Shown: positions 7,653-16,126 of the stretch, piece after piece
How the letters are laid out: each line of letters starts with the position of its first letter
Position numbering within the stretch: position 1 is the first letter of the stretch
Source: Desulfosporosinus sp. OT
GTDB taxonomy: Bacteria; Bacillota; Desulfitobacteriia; Desulfitobacteriales; Desulfitobacteriaceae
Assembly: GCF_000224515.1 (NCBI RefSeq)
Contig: NZ_AGAF01000038.1
Location: 1 to 48,958, forward strand
Direction: 5' to 3'
DNA: 48,958 nucleotides
The notes under the pieces: model-generated
What the model was told of the DNA's origin: nothing
The model's database searches: none
Seen by the model: the letters and a program-made list of their open reading frames with translations, nothing else
Position numbers and translations under genes: made by a program

Positions 7653-8876
7653 CTACACAAGCGCTCTTTTCACCCTCTCCACCAACCGTTCGTCCACCAT
7701 CGTCCCAGCCCCACGCTGAATCAGCGCAAACGCTTCGCCGGGAGTCATAGCTACACGATAGGGACGATCTTCTGTCAGTGCTACAAAAATATCCGCGATC
7801 GTCATCAGACGGGACCCCTCATCGATCTCATTCCCCTTCAAAGCAAAAGGATACCCTAGACCATCAAGCCGTTCATGGTGATGGGCAGCCCATTCCGACA
7901 TCCGAGTAGGAAAACCAGCCTCAGTCAATAAACGATGTGTGTAGTATGTATGCGTGCGAATTATATCTATCTCATCGGAATTTAATGCTCCCGGTTTATC
8001 CAAGATCTTCTTTGGTATAGAGAGCTTACCTAAGTCATGAAGTAAGCCTGCCACATAGATTTCGCGCAGTCGATCCTCTTGCCAACCCAGTTCCCGAGCC
8101 AAACTTTCTACCGTTTCGGCCACCGACCATGAGTGTCGGGCTGTAAATTGACTTTTTTGGTCGATCAAGTCAGCAAACGTTGCCGCTAGATTGAGTGTAA
8201 ATCCAGAGTCTAAATCGCGTGTCGCCGGAAGGTGCCATTTTCCGCACAGGAGTCCCAAGGCAATTTGAAGTAAATCTGCCTGTTCGATATCTAACCAAAA
8301 CGCTTCTTTATGAGCAACCTGCTCAAATGCGATGGCAACTTCAGGATAAAATAAGATCCCAGATTTATCTCTTACCCATTTCAAAATTTCGTTTCGTTCT
8401 TGACGAGAATGCTGTTTGCGTAGCATCTTAAGATCAATTTTATCAGCCAAAGACAAAATCCGCGCCATCAACGGCACTTCTTCCGACGGGGCACGTAGAG
8501 CAGCATGCAGAGTATCCGGTGTCTCATGATGATACTTAATTGCAGAAGCTAAAATTACTCCTGACGGAAAATGCTCGACTGCTAACGCTCCCTCCAGGCA
8601 ATGTTTTTCTAAAATTCGTGGGTCCCCATGATACTCTCGGAAACAGCCCAACGCCCCAATATCATGCAACAGCCCAGCGACTGTAAGATGAACTAACTCT
8701 CTTTTACCTAGTCCAAGATTTCGCCCCAGACGCATAGCAATATAAGCAACACGCTCTCCATGCCGTTGCCCCAAGGTGAGCTGTAAACCCTTTTCTATTT
8801 CTTCATCCACTAAACCGAGATCAAGTGCACGAGAGAAACTCCACATCCTACGGATGTAGAAGGCATCTTCAGACAC
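7653..8876 (-). CDS. tandem HD / HD-GYP domain phosphodiesterase (cyclic di-GMP type)
   Basis: A protein of about 407 residues with two HD domains and no membrane helix. The first (about 38-150) has LLHDIG at 70-74, KHCLEG and YHHE. The second (about 245-400) has RHS, LLHDLGK with His-Asp at 280-281, THTYYTH, AAHHHERLDGLGYP with the diagnostic GYP at 341-343, and TIADIFVALTEDRPYR. HD-GYP proteins hydrolyse cyclic di-GMP to GMP or pGpG with a di-iron or tri-iron centre. I chose GTG at 8876, seven bases after GGAGGA, over an in-frame TTG at 8894. It lies between element copies A and B and downstream of a chemoreceptor gene. Confidence 0.9.
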   Translation of the reverse strand: MSEDAFYIRRMWSFSRALDLGLVDEEIEKGLQLTLGQRHGERVAYIAMRLGRNLGLGKRELVHLTVAGLLHDIGALGCFREYHGDPRILEKHCLEGALAVEHFPSGVILASAIKYHHETPDTLHAALRAPSEEVPLMARILSLADKIDLKMLRKQHSRQERNEILKWVRDKSGILFYPEVAIAFEQVAHKEAFWLDIEQADLLQIALGLLCGKWHLPATRDLDSGFTLNLAATFADLIDQKSQFTARHSWSVAETVESLARELGWQEDRLREIYVAGLLHDLGKLSIPKKILDKPGALNSDEIDIIRTHTYYTHRLLTEAGFPTRMSEWAAHHHERLDGLGYPFALKGNEIDEGSRLMTIADIFVALTEDRPYRVAMTPGEAFALIQRGAGTMVDERLVERVKRALV

Positions 8877-9127
8877 TTCAGCTCCTCCAATCAAAATTCT
8901 ACTTGCATTTATTACTTAGGGCTTGCTAATTATCGAAAAGTCTAGACTCCGCAAGGGTTTAAGGGTAGTGTCTTAATAAATAGTGCATGGAAAAACAGCC
9001 TTTGGCGTCAAAAACCATGCACATAGAGGTGAAATCAAATGGTGCACCGGTGCACCATTTGGCGTCTCTTCCCAACGGGGGGAGTAACTCACTAATTCAG
9101 CCAGCCATTTGAGCCACTCCCCATGGG
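8877..9127. other. intergenic region with a 24-bp perfect palindrome
   Basis: Positions 9037-9060 form a perfect 24-bp palindrome (half-site AAATGGTGCACC). Nearby GCATGG and CCATGC (about 8982-9020) form a looser inverted repeat. The sequence near 8966 (TAGTGTCTTAATAAATAGTG) has the look of an insertion-sequence end but has no partner that I can find. Confidence 0.4.
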
Positions 9128-9600
9128 GTAGCCTAACAAACTTCCGTTCAAGCGACCGACCCAAAACACGGGGCAGAGCACAAGGATGTGCGCTGCCGCC
9201 AATGCGCCACGGTCCCTTCTCGCCGTCCTGCAAGAAGGTTAATACGTGCGAAGACCGTAACTGTTAGAAGGGTAATCCGTGCGAAAACAGTGTTTTCGTG
9301 GGCTTCAGGGACACTCGGCCATCCTGCAAGAAGGCTAATTCGTGCGAAGACAGTGTCTTCGCAGGCCAGCGGATGGCGCTTTTGGCACGATAGTCTCCAG
9401 TGACGATAGTCTCCAGTGGAGACTATCGCCGAAGCCGTGATCCCCAAAGGAATACCTACCGGCGTAGGATTAGTATCGCCGAAGCCGCGATCCCGAAAGG
9501 AATACTTTCCGGCGTAGGATGAACCCCGCTCCCCAGAGAAGGAGCTTGAACGGTTAGTTTGCTCTGCGTCGTAGGCACCGAGCACTGTGTCATACAAGTC
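9128..9600. repeat. palindromic modular element, copy B
   Basis: Same modules as copy A in the same orientation. It starts at CCTAACAAACTTCCGTTCAAG and lacks most of the outer left arm. It has three TAAT(A/C/T)CGTGCGAA units (9240, 9273, 9336), a GATAGTCTCCAGTGGAGACTATC-type hairpin near 9405-9426 with 10-bp arms, and two CGAAGCCG(T/C)GATCCC...CGGCGTAGGAT modules (about 9429-9520). The right arm (GAACGGTTAGTTTGCTCTGC...GTCATACAAGTC) ends six bases from the stop codon of the globin-coupled chemoreceptor gene. Confidence 0.8.
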
Positions 9601-9605
9601 CCCTC

Positions 9606-10853
9606 CTAATCCCGTATCCCCATTTGGGCCAAGGAAGTTGCCGAATTAGCCACATCTTCTGAGGCTGCTCCGATCTGGCCCGCGGTCAAGGCTAAGGCAT
9701 CAATCTGCTGAGCAATTCCTTGCACTTGTAGAATACTGGCATTAATTGCAGACATGATTTCTCCAAAACGACCTACAACTTCCCCTGCCTCTGCCGCGGC
9801 AACCTGCATGGCCTCGGTCGTTTGAGCGATGGATTGATTCACCGCAATCGTATTTTGCTTCGTGATCGTAATCAGTCCGCTAATCTCCTTGACAGATTGT
9901 TCGGAATGGGTTGCGAGCTTCTTAACTTCCTCGGCGACGACCCCAAAGCCTCGACCACTTTCTCCAGCGCGTGCCGCTTCGATGGCGGCATTTAAGGCTA
10001 GGAGATTGGTTTGAGAGGCGATTTCCTTGATCACATCCGTAACCGAGGCAATTCGCGCGGAGCTTTTATCCAGCTCGGTCATTTTTCCTTGCATTTCAGC
10101 TGTCATATTCGCGAGACGCAAAATTGTTTCTGAGATCATTTGAATCTTCTGAGCACCCTCTTGCGCCAAAACATCCACCTGGCGAGAGAATTGGGCTGCC
10201 TCAGAGGCATTATTCGAAATCTGCGCTGTTGCTTCATTCATCTCCGACGCTGAAGCCGCTGTTTCTTCCGAAGTTGCCGCCAACGCTTGACTGGCTTCAC
10301 TCACCCTGCGTTGTAAGCTGTCGATCTCATTTAAAGCCTTCTCTAATTCGGCCTTCTTATCGATTTCAGTCATGTAGGACTGAATATAACTAGCCATTAC
10401 AACTTGCTGGTCAAAACTCAAAAGTCTCTGAACGGCTAAACTGGCCCGAATGGCCTGCTCTGTTTTCTTCCGATAGTGTTTAAAAACCCGTGGTATGATC
10501 TCGTCACATAAGACCTGATTAGCACTTAGATAGTAAGACGGTGGTAAATTGATGCGATTATGAACCTCTCCGATCGTAACTCGCCACTGTATGAACGCTT
10601 CGTCAATCTTTTCCGGGAAGAGAGATAACAAGTATTTCTTCATGGTGATTTTCAACGTGTCCACCGTAGAATATCGGTCGATAATGGCTTTTAGTCCTGG
10701 TAGTGTTGTAACATGAGCATAAAAATTCCGGACAATCTCCTCTGCATTTTGCTCGATCACAGGTCGAATCTCTTTAAGCAGAGCCAACTGTTCTGCATCT
10801 ATTCTCAACAAGCGAACAGCTTCATCTAAGTCAAACTGATGTAACTGAATCAT
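9606..10853 (-). CDS. globin-coupled methyl-accepting chemotaxis protein (HemAT-like)
   Basis: A 415-residue soluble receptor. Residues about 5-165 match the protoglobin/globin-sensor domain, with the proximal haem-ligand His at 98 in [16 protein letters not shown] coiled coil (about 165-200) leads to the MCP signalling domain. Its hairpin tip sequence, [36 protein letters not shown], lies near 270-305 and contacts CheA/CheW. HemAT proteins sense oxygen through haem and steer movement, which suits an anaerobe avoiding oxygen. No membrane helix is present. The ATG at 10853 follows GGGATGAG. Element B starts right after its stop codon. Confidence 0.9.
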   Translation of the reverse strand: MIQLHQFDLDEAVRLLRIDAEQLALLKEIRPVIEQNAEEIVRNFYAHVTTLPGLKAIIDRYSTVDTLKITMKKYLLSLFPEKIDEAFIQWRVTIGEVHNRINLPPSYYLSANQVLCDEIIPRVFKHYRKKTEQAIRASLAVQRLLSFDQQVVMASYIQSYMTEIDKKAELEKALNEIDSLQRRVSEASQALAATSEETAASASEMNEATAQISNNASEAAQFSRQVDVLAQEGAQKIQMISETILRLANMTAEMQGKMTELDKSSARIASVTDVIKEIASQTNLLALNAAIEAARAGESGRGFGVVAEEVKKLATHSEQSVKEISGLITITKQNTIAVNQSIAQTTEAMQVAAAEAGEVVGRFGEIMSAINASILQVQGIAQQIDALALTAGQIGAASEDVANSATSLAQMGIRD

Positions 10854-10933
10854 CGGAGCTCATCCCTTCTTTATCAATAAATCTTGCAATGTCTTAAGTA
10901 TCTTTAGGTTGAATGAAATACTAGAATAATCTC

Positions 10934-11326
10934 CTAATTTCCAGCCAGTTCTTTATCTTTGTCCGTCATGAAATCTTTGCCCTCAAGTAAAATTCCCAAG
11001 GCAGTAAGAACCACGTTCACCGTACAATAAGAATCGTGCTCATCCGTTGCACAACCATCACAAATACTTTGCACCTCAAAGAAGGCTTCTTGAAGTTCCA
11101 TGTTCTTATATCGCTCAGGGATTAATGGTACACTCCGGAACATATCCAAAATATCCTCAGGGATCTTATCGTTGAATTTTTCCCCCGTCTGAGCCGATAA
11201 ACTGAGGAATTCCTTCGCCATGAACAATTGGCACAGAGCAGAACATTTACACCCCTGCGCACAGGACTTATCCATCTTCGAAAAAGCCTTATAGGCGCTA
11301 AGCTTACTGAATCCTTGTGTCGCCAT
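10934..11326 (-). CDS. Cys-rich protein encoded after the siroheme reductase-like gene, function unknown
   Basis: I do not recognise a named family. The protein (130 residues) has ten Cys or so in clusters: CAQGCKCSALC near the N-terminus and CDGCATDEHDSYC in the C-terminal half. Such spacing fits metal or iron-sulfur binding. There is no signal peptide or membrane helix. The ATG at 11326 follows GAGAGGGGTAGG; an in-frame TTG six codons upstream lacks a site. It starts about 50 bases after the sulfite/nitrite reductase-domain gene, so it is likely cotranscribed and may be its partner or electron carrier. That link is inference. Confidence 0.55.
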   Translation of the reverse strand: MATQGFSKLSAYKAFSKMDKSCAQGCKCSALCQLFMAKEFLSLSAQTGEKFNDKIPEDILDMFRSVPLIPERYKNMELQEAFFEVQSICDGCATDEHDSYCTVNVVLTALGILLEGKDFMTDKDKELAGN

Positions 11327-11377
11327 TTCCCTACCCCTCTCCAACGTTCAAATAGGCGATGTCTATCCCAATCTCCA

Positions 11378-12136
11378 TTACGCTTGTGGTGCCAAGACTT
11401 CTTCGATTGCTTGCTTAAACCGTTCAAATCCCGTCTTCTCAAGGACATGATAAAGTCGGGCCCGTGCCCCTTCGCCAAGTTCTGCTGCGAATTCCTCTGC
11501 CCCTTGCGCGTAAATTTCCAAAATTCGTTTCACAACAGGGATAACCTGCTCCCGAGGAATTCCTTTACGGACCAATGTTCCATGTTTTGGACTCATCCCA
11601 GACTCTGAACCACCGATCCACAGCGAGTATTTACCACGTGGCTCAGCCATTAATCCCAGATCATTACACTGTACTCCCGTACAGTTTCGTGGACAGCCAG
11701 AAATCCCAATTTTGAAGTCCCAGGGAAGGATCGTTGCGTAAAAGGCTTCATCAAGCTCCTGGGCGAGTCCTAAAGTATCTCCGCGAGAGTTTGGTGAAAA
11801 CCCTTTGCCCGGACAAGCGGCAATGTTTCGGATGCTCTTATGCAAACTGGCTACGCGAAGGCCAACCGCTTGGAGCTGTTCTAAAGCGGTCCCAACCTTT
11901 TCCTTTGGAATAAGAAGCAGTGAGGCCATGCGCCGTGTGTTCTTAATGACCCCATCTTCTCCGACGATCTCGGCCAAAACACGCACCTGTTTCCCGGTCA
12001 AAACCCCGCCAGGAGAATTCACAATAATCGCCACAATCCCGTTGGCTTGTTCAGCGATAGCCCAGTGAATTCCGCTCTCACATTCTACCTCTTCACCCGT
12101 CCAGTGAAAATTATCATCTCGTTGAAGTTCAGTCAT
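11378..12136 (-). CDS. nitrite/sulfite reductase 4Fe-4S/siroheme domain protein, one cluster Cys replaced
   Basis: A 252-residue protein with an N-terminal ferredoxin-like half-domain (about 25-95) and the siroheme/4Fe-4S domain. The second cluster motif, GCPRNC (Cys148, Cys152), is intact and is followed by Cys157. The first motif reads CPGKGFS (Cys108, then Ser114), where the family normally has a second Cys at C-x5-C. It is much shorter than assimilatory enzymes (over 500 residues) and resembles the small sulfite-reductase-like proteins of anaerobes. Its reaction is not certain. ATG at 12136 with GAGAGGGGAAG upstream. The gene after it encodes a Cys-rich protein. Confidence 0.75.
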   Translation of the reverse strand: MTELQRDDNFHWTGEEVECESGIHWAIAEQANGIVAIIVNSPGGVLTGKQVRVLAEIVGEDGVIKNTRRMASLLLIPKEKVGTALEQLQAVGLRVASLHKSIRNIAACPGKGFSPNSRGDTLGLAQELDEAFYATILPWDFKIGISGCPRNCTGVQCNDLGLMAEPRGKYSLWIGGSESGMSPKHGTLVRKGIPREQVIPVVKRILEIYAQGAEEFAAELGEGARARLYHVLEKTGFERFKQAIEEVLAPQA

Positions 12137-12265
12137 GAATCTTCCCCTCTCAAGTAATCGTTTGAAATAATTCTATTTTAATAATTTTATTGTTATAATT
12201 CGATTATTTATAGAGAAAATCCTGCAACATAATTTGAAAGATCAAGATTTTTATCCCAATACACC

Positions 12266-12296
12266 AAAAGAGAGCCTAAAATCTCGGCTCTCTTTT
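12266..12296. terminator. bidirectional terminator-like hairpin
   Basis: An 11-bp perfect stem (AAAAGAGAGCC / GGCTCTCTTTT) with a 9-base loop. It has T-runs on both strands. It lies 100 bases after the stop of the zinc-ribbon gene on the minus strand. Confidence 0.8.
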
Positions 12297-12395
12297 CATT
12301 GATATTACAGGCATATTTTAATCCACTGCTGTTCTTTATGACTGTTTTACGGATATTGACCCCTAACACTTGTCAATATGTACATGCTTCGTGCT

Positions 12396-12611
12396 TCAGC
12401 CGGCTCGACGACGTTCACCACATTGAGCGTATGCTTGGAAGAAACGATCATGATCCGTTGCTAACTGCTCTACCGATCCATCCGATAAAACTTCATAAAT
12501 TTTAACCTCTCCCCCTCCCTTTGTCCACTCGTGACAACATTCTCTGCAATAATACCGTTCACGGCCAATTCGGCCAACCTCACGCGCTCCACATAACGGG
12601 CAAGTATTCAT
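12396..12611 (-). CDS. small zinc-ribbon protein
   Basis: A 71-residue protein with CPLCG near the N-terminus and CRECCHEW about 17 residues later. This is a classic two-knuckle zinc ribbon, as in small transcription or RNA-binding proteins. The rest is charged and ends in GERRRAG. The ATG at 12611 has AGGAG ten bases upstream; a TTG two codons earlier is also possible. It is followed by a clear terminator and looks monocistronic. No specific function can be given. Confidence 0.6.
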   Translation of the reverse strand: MNTCPLCGAREVGRIGRERYYCRECCHEWTKGGGEVKIYEVLSDGSVEQLATDHDRFFQAYAQCGERRRAG

Positions 12612-13057
12612 ACTCAAGCCAACTCCTATCAAGGATTTCCAGTATTATCTACATTATACCGTAAAATCTTGGACTGTTGCTAAAGATTTTGTGAAGCTTT
12701 TGTGTCTATTTTAGGTCTAATAAATTTAAAAATCTTATGTAAATTCGTATTATTATTCTGTTACATAAACCCACCTCTTCTATGTCATTCTACCAATTAA
12801 ACGAAATCCAAAAACTTGATTGGGAGTGGACTGTTTGTAATTATACATGATGTAATTTATGAGACTACCTTTAAGGGAGTAGTGTCTATAATCCTCGAAA
12901 AAAAGAAAAATTTATTTTTTAAAATAGGAAAAGAAGCAGGATTTTTACTAATATAAGAAGAACACGTCGTAATACAAATTCACTATCTCTGAAATTCTTA
13001 AGTATTATGAAGAATTCGAAGATACGAACTGATTTTTAAGTTGAGAGGGAGCGTATA
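12612..13057. other. intergenic region between divergent genes
   Basis: AT-rich, about 446 bases. It must hold promoters for the zinc-ribbon gene (minus) and the CZB chemoreceptor gene (plus), but I see no box pair with standard spacing, and no sigma-28 consensus. GAGAGGGAGC at 13041-13050 is the ribosome binding site of the plus gene. Confidence 0.35.
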
Positions 13058-14440
13058 ATGTTTAAATTCAAACGTCATTTTTCTGACAGCGGTACGCAGA
13101 TGGCCATAGACAAAGATGAACTAGACAAGTTAACCGAATGTCTGAACCACTGCGACCTCGGAAAACCGCTTGAGCTAGATCTCTCTCCCACTAGCTCGCT
13201 AAGCGGTATCGTCAAAGTCATCAACGGAATCATTGAGACGCGGCAAAACGCTGTTGCCGGTACTATGCTGGACATTAACGGAGCGGTCGGACAAATGACC
13301 GGCATGACCTCCATTCGCGAAATGCTCCAGCGCATTCAGGAACAGACGCCGCAAATTGCTAATATGTCCGCGCAAGCCCAGGAAATGGGCGCAGCTGCCG
13401 GAGAAACTGCCTCATCCGCAGCAAATGCAGCGTCTTTTGTCGAACAATCCTTGAGTATGGCCTCCTCCGGGGTTGAAAAGATCAAACAAGCTATTGACTT
13501 TGTTGAACGCTCCTTTGCCCAATTCGAACAAGTAAGCCAGCAGGTACAAGCTGTTTTAGATTCCATGGGCGAAATCGAACAGATTGTCAGCGTCATTGCG
13601 GGCGTTGCGGATCAAACGAACCTTTTGGCTTTAAACGCGGCCATCGAAGCGGCTCGAGCGGGAGAGCAGGGACGTGGCTTTGCAGTCGTTGCCGACGAAG
13701 TACGCAAGTTAGCCGAACACACGAAGGTGTCCGTCACTGACATCCGACAGAAGACTGGGCATTTGAGTCAGAATTCTAGCCGTACTGCGAGTGACATCCT
13801 TTCCCTCTCCCACATGATGCTGGAAGGAAAATCCGTCATGCAGGCTGCGGGGCAAGAGGTGGAGCAAATCTTCAACCACGTCGAAACGATCGCGGAGGAA
13901 ATTCAACAAATTGCTGCCGGAAGCGAAGAACAAAGTGCCGTTATCGAAGAATTTGCTCAAATCATTAGCTCGGTGAGCGAATCAGCCAATACGACTGAAA
14001 TCGTTGCCAACCAAACCGGCGAGGGGATTTATTCTATCAGCCAACAACTCGGAGAAATCAGAACCCGCCAAATCCAGAGTGTCCCTGTCATAACCACTCT
14101 ACAGTCCCTTGAACTTTCCAAGACAGATCACCTCCTCTGGACTTGGCGCATCTATAATATGCTTTTAGGGTATGAGCAAGTGGATCCGCAAAAAGTTGGT
14201 ACCCACCATGACTGTCGCTTAGGACAATGGGTTGATAGCCCCGAATCTACCATATTACGCACAAATCCGACTTTCTTAGGACTTACGTCACCACACGAAC
14301 GCGTGCATGAATTAGCACATCAAGCCGCCCAGGCTTACAGTCAAGGCAACGTTGAAAAAGCCGCCTACCTTTTGTCCGAGATGTCCCAGGCTTCTCAAGA
14401 GGTTGTCGGGATCCTCAATGAGTTAGAACAGCTTATTTGA
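13058..14440 (+). CDS. cytoplasmic methyl-accepting chemotaxis protein with C-terminal CZB zinc-binding domain
   Basis: A 460-residue receptor without membrane helices. The MCP signalling helix hairpin is centred on [22 protein letters not shown] (about 185-205). The C-terminal 110 residues form a chemoreceptor zinc-binding (CZB) domain: His358 in KTDHLLWTW, Cys386 in HHDCRLGQW, and His413 and His417 in [10 protein letters not shown], which are the 3-His/1-Cys zinc ligands. CZB domains sense zinc or hypochlorite-type oxidants. The ATG follows GAGAGGGAGC. It is one of two soluble receptors here; no chemotaxis core genes are in the window. Confidence 0.92.
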   Translation: MFKFKRHFSDSGTQMAIDKDELDKLTECLNHCDLGKPLELDLSPTSSLSGIVKVINGIIETRQNAVAGTMLDINGAVGQMTGMTSIREMLQRIQEQTPQIANMSAQAQEMGAAAGETASSAANAASFVEQSLSMASSGVEKIKQAIDFVERSFAQFEQVSQQVQAVLDSMGEIEQIVSVIAGVADQTNLLALNAAIEAARAGEQGRGFAVVADEVRKLAEHTKVSVTDIRQKTGHLSQNSSRTASDILSLSHMMLEGKSVMQAAGQEVEQIFNHVETIAEEIQQIAAGSEEQSAVIEEFAQIISSVSESANTTEIVANQTGEGIYSISQQLGEIRTRQIQSVPVITTLQSLELSKTDHLLWTWRIYNMLLGYEQVDPQKVGTHHDCRLGQWVDSPESTILRTNPTFLGLTSPHERVHELAHQAAQAYSQGNVEKAAYLLSEMSQASQEVVGILNELEQLI

Positions 14441-14476
14441 TTTCCTTAAATACCTCTTAGCTCTGCTATAAGAATA

Positions 14477-14523
14477 ACATAGAGAGAGTAGCCTAATTCA
14501 GAAGGCTACTCTCTCTATGTTTT
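14477..14523 (+). terminator. terminator after the CZB chemoreceptor gene
   Basis: An 18-bp perfect stem (ACATAGAGAGAGTAGCCT and its complement) with an 8-base loop, followed by TTT. It is strong in both directions. Confidence 0.8.
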
Positions 14524-14682
14524 CAGGCTGTATAGTTATTTAGCTTTGCTATGCTATGGTCTTTGTATTGCACTTTCCCGATTTCATAAAGATTATTTAC
14601 CCCATGATCGATGACCACGAATGCTGGGAAATCTTTCTCATTCAGGAGACTTGCACATTTTTAAGCCCCCCCATATCTTCGC

Positions 14683-15615
14683 TCAGCCTTCATGACTTAA
14701 TGAATCTTCTTTCCCCGTCTTCGCTGTCTCCATATAATCATCTAATAGATCTAAGAAGACTGTGACCCCTAATAAATCTGCGCTACCACCGGGACTAATC
14801 TTTCGTTGAGAAAGGTCTTTATCCATTTCATGGATCGCTTTTATTCCTTGGGACGTTTTTACTCCGCCTATGGATATAATTTGCTTTGCCTTTTCTTGAA
14901 TTTCTTTTAATGTGTCAATAGAATGTCTATATAAAATTGTGGTATCCTCACAATGCTGCATAATCGCCAAAAGAGTTTGCACTAATCTTTGGTTTTTGCC
15001 TAAATCTCGGTTCCTCTTATAAAAACCTAATGAAAAATCAAAAACCGTGGGCAGTCCTCTTTGAACCTCTCCACGAATTCCTTCTACCTTATGGTGCAAA
15101 AAGAGCCTTTCTCCGTGTGTTAAAGATAATTCATTGGCGTTTTTAAATTCATTATACCTGGAGTTCAACTCCCGCTCAACTAAACCCGCAGTCATATCTT
15201 TTATAATGCTTTGTAAAGATGAGAAGTGGGTTCCATTGTAAAATGCTTTGCCTCCGGCAGCACAACAAACACCTAACAAAAAAAACATTCCTTTATGGGT
15301 ATTGACGCCTAAAGTCTTACGAAACATTTGTTGTTCGCCTAATTGTCCAATCTGCCTTATTTGAGTGAAAATCTTTTGGGGTGTACTTGGGCTGAATCCT
15401 GCCTCCGAGCAATGAATTAAGGGGTTAATGAGAGTAGTAGCGCTATCTAAGAAAGTGAAGTAATCCATATCTCGATGGGCGCCACTCGAGGCTCTGGAAA
15501 CTAATCCGGGTGATGGATTGCAGGAAGCCTCATAGAGCATTGCCTGCACAGCAAGACTGGCTATATTAATACATTGATCATTTACGCTAGTGTTTAATCT
15601 AATGTTCTCTACCAT
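14683..15615 (-). CDS. citG: triphosphoribosyl-dephospho-CoA synthase
   Basis: CitG makes 2'-(5''-triphosphoribosyl)-3'-dephospho-CoA from ATP and dephospho-CoA, the precursor of the lyase prosthetic group. The 310-residue protein has the family segments AMLYEASCNPSPGLVSRASSGAHRDMD (N-terminal third), LGVNTHKGMFFLLGVCCAAGG, and SPGGSADLLGVTVFLD at the end. I use the ATG at 15615, which overlaps the end of citX by 17 bases; a TTG at 15651 would extend it into citX. It is the last gene of the citDEFCXG set. Confidence 0.9.
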   Translation of the reverse strand: MVENIRLNTSVNDQCINIASLAVQAMLYEASCNPSPGLVSRASSGAHRDMDYFTFLDSATTLINPLIHCSEAGFSPSTPQKIFTQIRQIGQLGEQQMFRKTLGVNTHKGMFFLLGVCCAAGGKAFYNGTHFSSLQSIIKDMTAGLVERELNSRYNEFKNANELSLTHGERLFLHHKVEGIRGEVQRGLPTVFDFSLGFYKRNRDLGKNQRLVQTLLAIMQHCEDTTILYRHSIDTLKEIQEKAKQIISIGGVKTSQGIKAIHEMDKDLSQRKISPGGSADLLGVTVFLDLLDDYMETAKTGKEDSLSHEG

Positions 15616-16126
15616 AAACGTTTTCCCTATATTCCCTATATTTTTCTTCAATATATCCGATTACCTCATGTTCACTATGTCGTCCAGCCCTTACACAGAA
15701 ATGGGCATCGTCCTCACATAGATAGCATTTTCTCCTTGGATATCCCAGTTCCTGCCTGCCTATACTTTTCCCCTCGTAATCATACACATCTAGGTCTAAA
15801 CATCTCCCAAGGGTATGTTTTTCTTCAAGATCAACAGCCATCCTCTTCAAAGCGTAAGCCTCTTCTTTAACAGCAACATAAAGAATCGGGCCTTCTGCTC
15901 CTTGAAGTAGTAACTTGCTAAAAATTTTGTCGCTTAAAAGAGTACAAATTAGAGAGCTCATATCCTCAATTATCTGAGTTGTCATTTCATTCGTTTTTTT
16001 GAGTCCCGGATAATTTACTCTCATAACTAATAGTGGAGTATTATGCCGTTTTAGTAATTTGCCGATTAAGCTAACCCTTTTTTCCCTAGCTAAAAGTAAT
16101 TCATCGGCTGTGTATTCTTTCATCAT
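15599..16126 (-). CDS. citX: apo-citrate/citramalate lyase phosphoribosyl-dephospho-CoA transferase
   Basis: CitX transfers the phosphoribosyl-dephospho-CoA group from the CitG product onto a Ser of the acyl carrier protein CitD. Length (175) is normal. Motifs include LLLAREKRVSLI at the start, LDLDVYDYEGKSIGRQELG in the middle and RKCYLCEDDAHFCVRAGRHS near residue 140, the CitX signature. It starts with ATG directly at the citC stop (TAA then ATGATG) with little ribosome binding site, so translation is probably coupled to citC. Confidence 0.9.
   Translation of the reverse strand: MMKEYTADELLLAREKRVSLIGKLLKRHNTPLLVMRVNYPGLKKTNEMTTQIIEDMSSLICTLLSDKIFSKLLLQGAEGPILYVAVKEEAYALKRMAVDLEEKHTLGRCLDLDVYDYEGKSIGRQELGYPRRKCYLCEDDAHFCVRAGRHSEHEVIGYIEEKYREYRENVYGREH

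Noticed and set aside
8955-9036. Insertion-sequence end (TAGTGTCTTAATAAATAGTG)
   Set aside because: No matching inverted end, no target duplication and no transposase remnant was found nearby.
9148-9597. Open reading frames of 60-150 codons inside the palindromic elements
   Set aside because: They have no ribosome binding sites, exist on both strands, are built from repeated RLIRAKTV-like translations of the units, and are broken in other copies.
14556-14765. A 69-codon plus-strand frame after the CZB chemoreceptor gene
   Set aside because: It has no ribosome binding site, and it runs into citG on the other strand.
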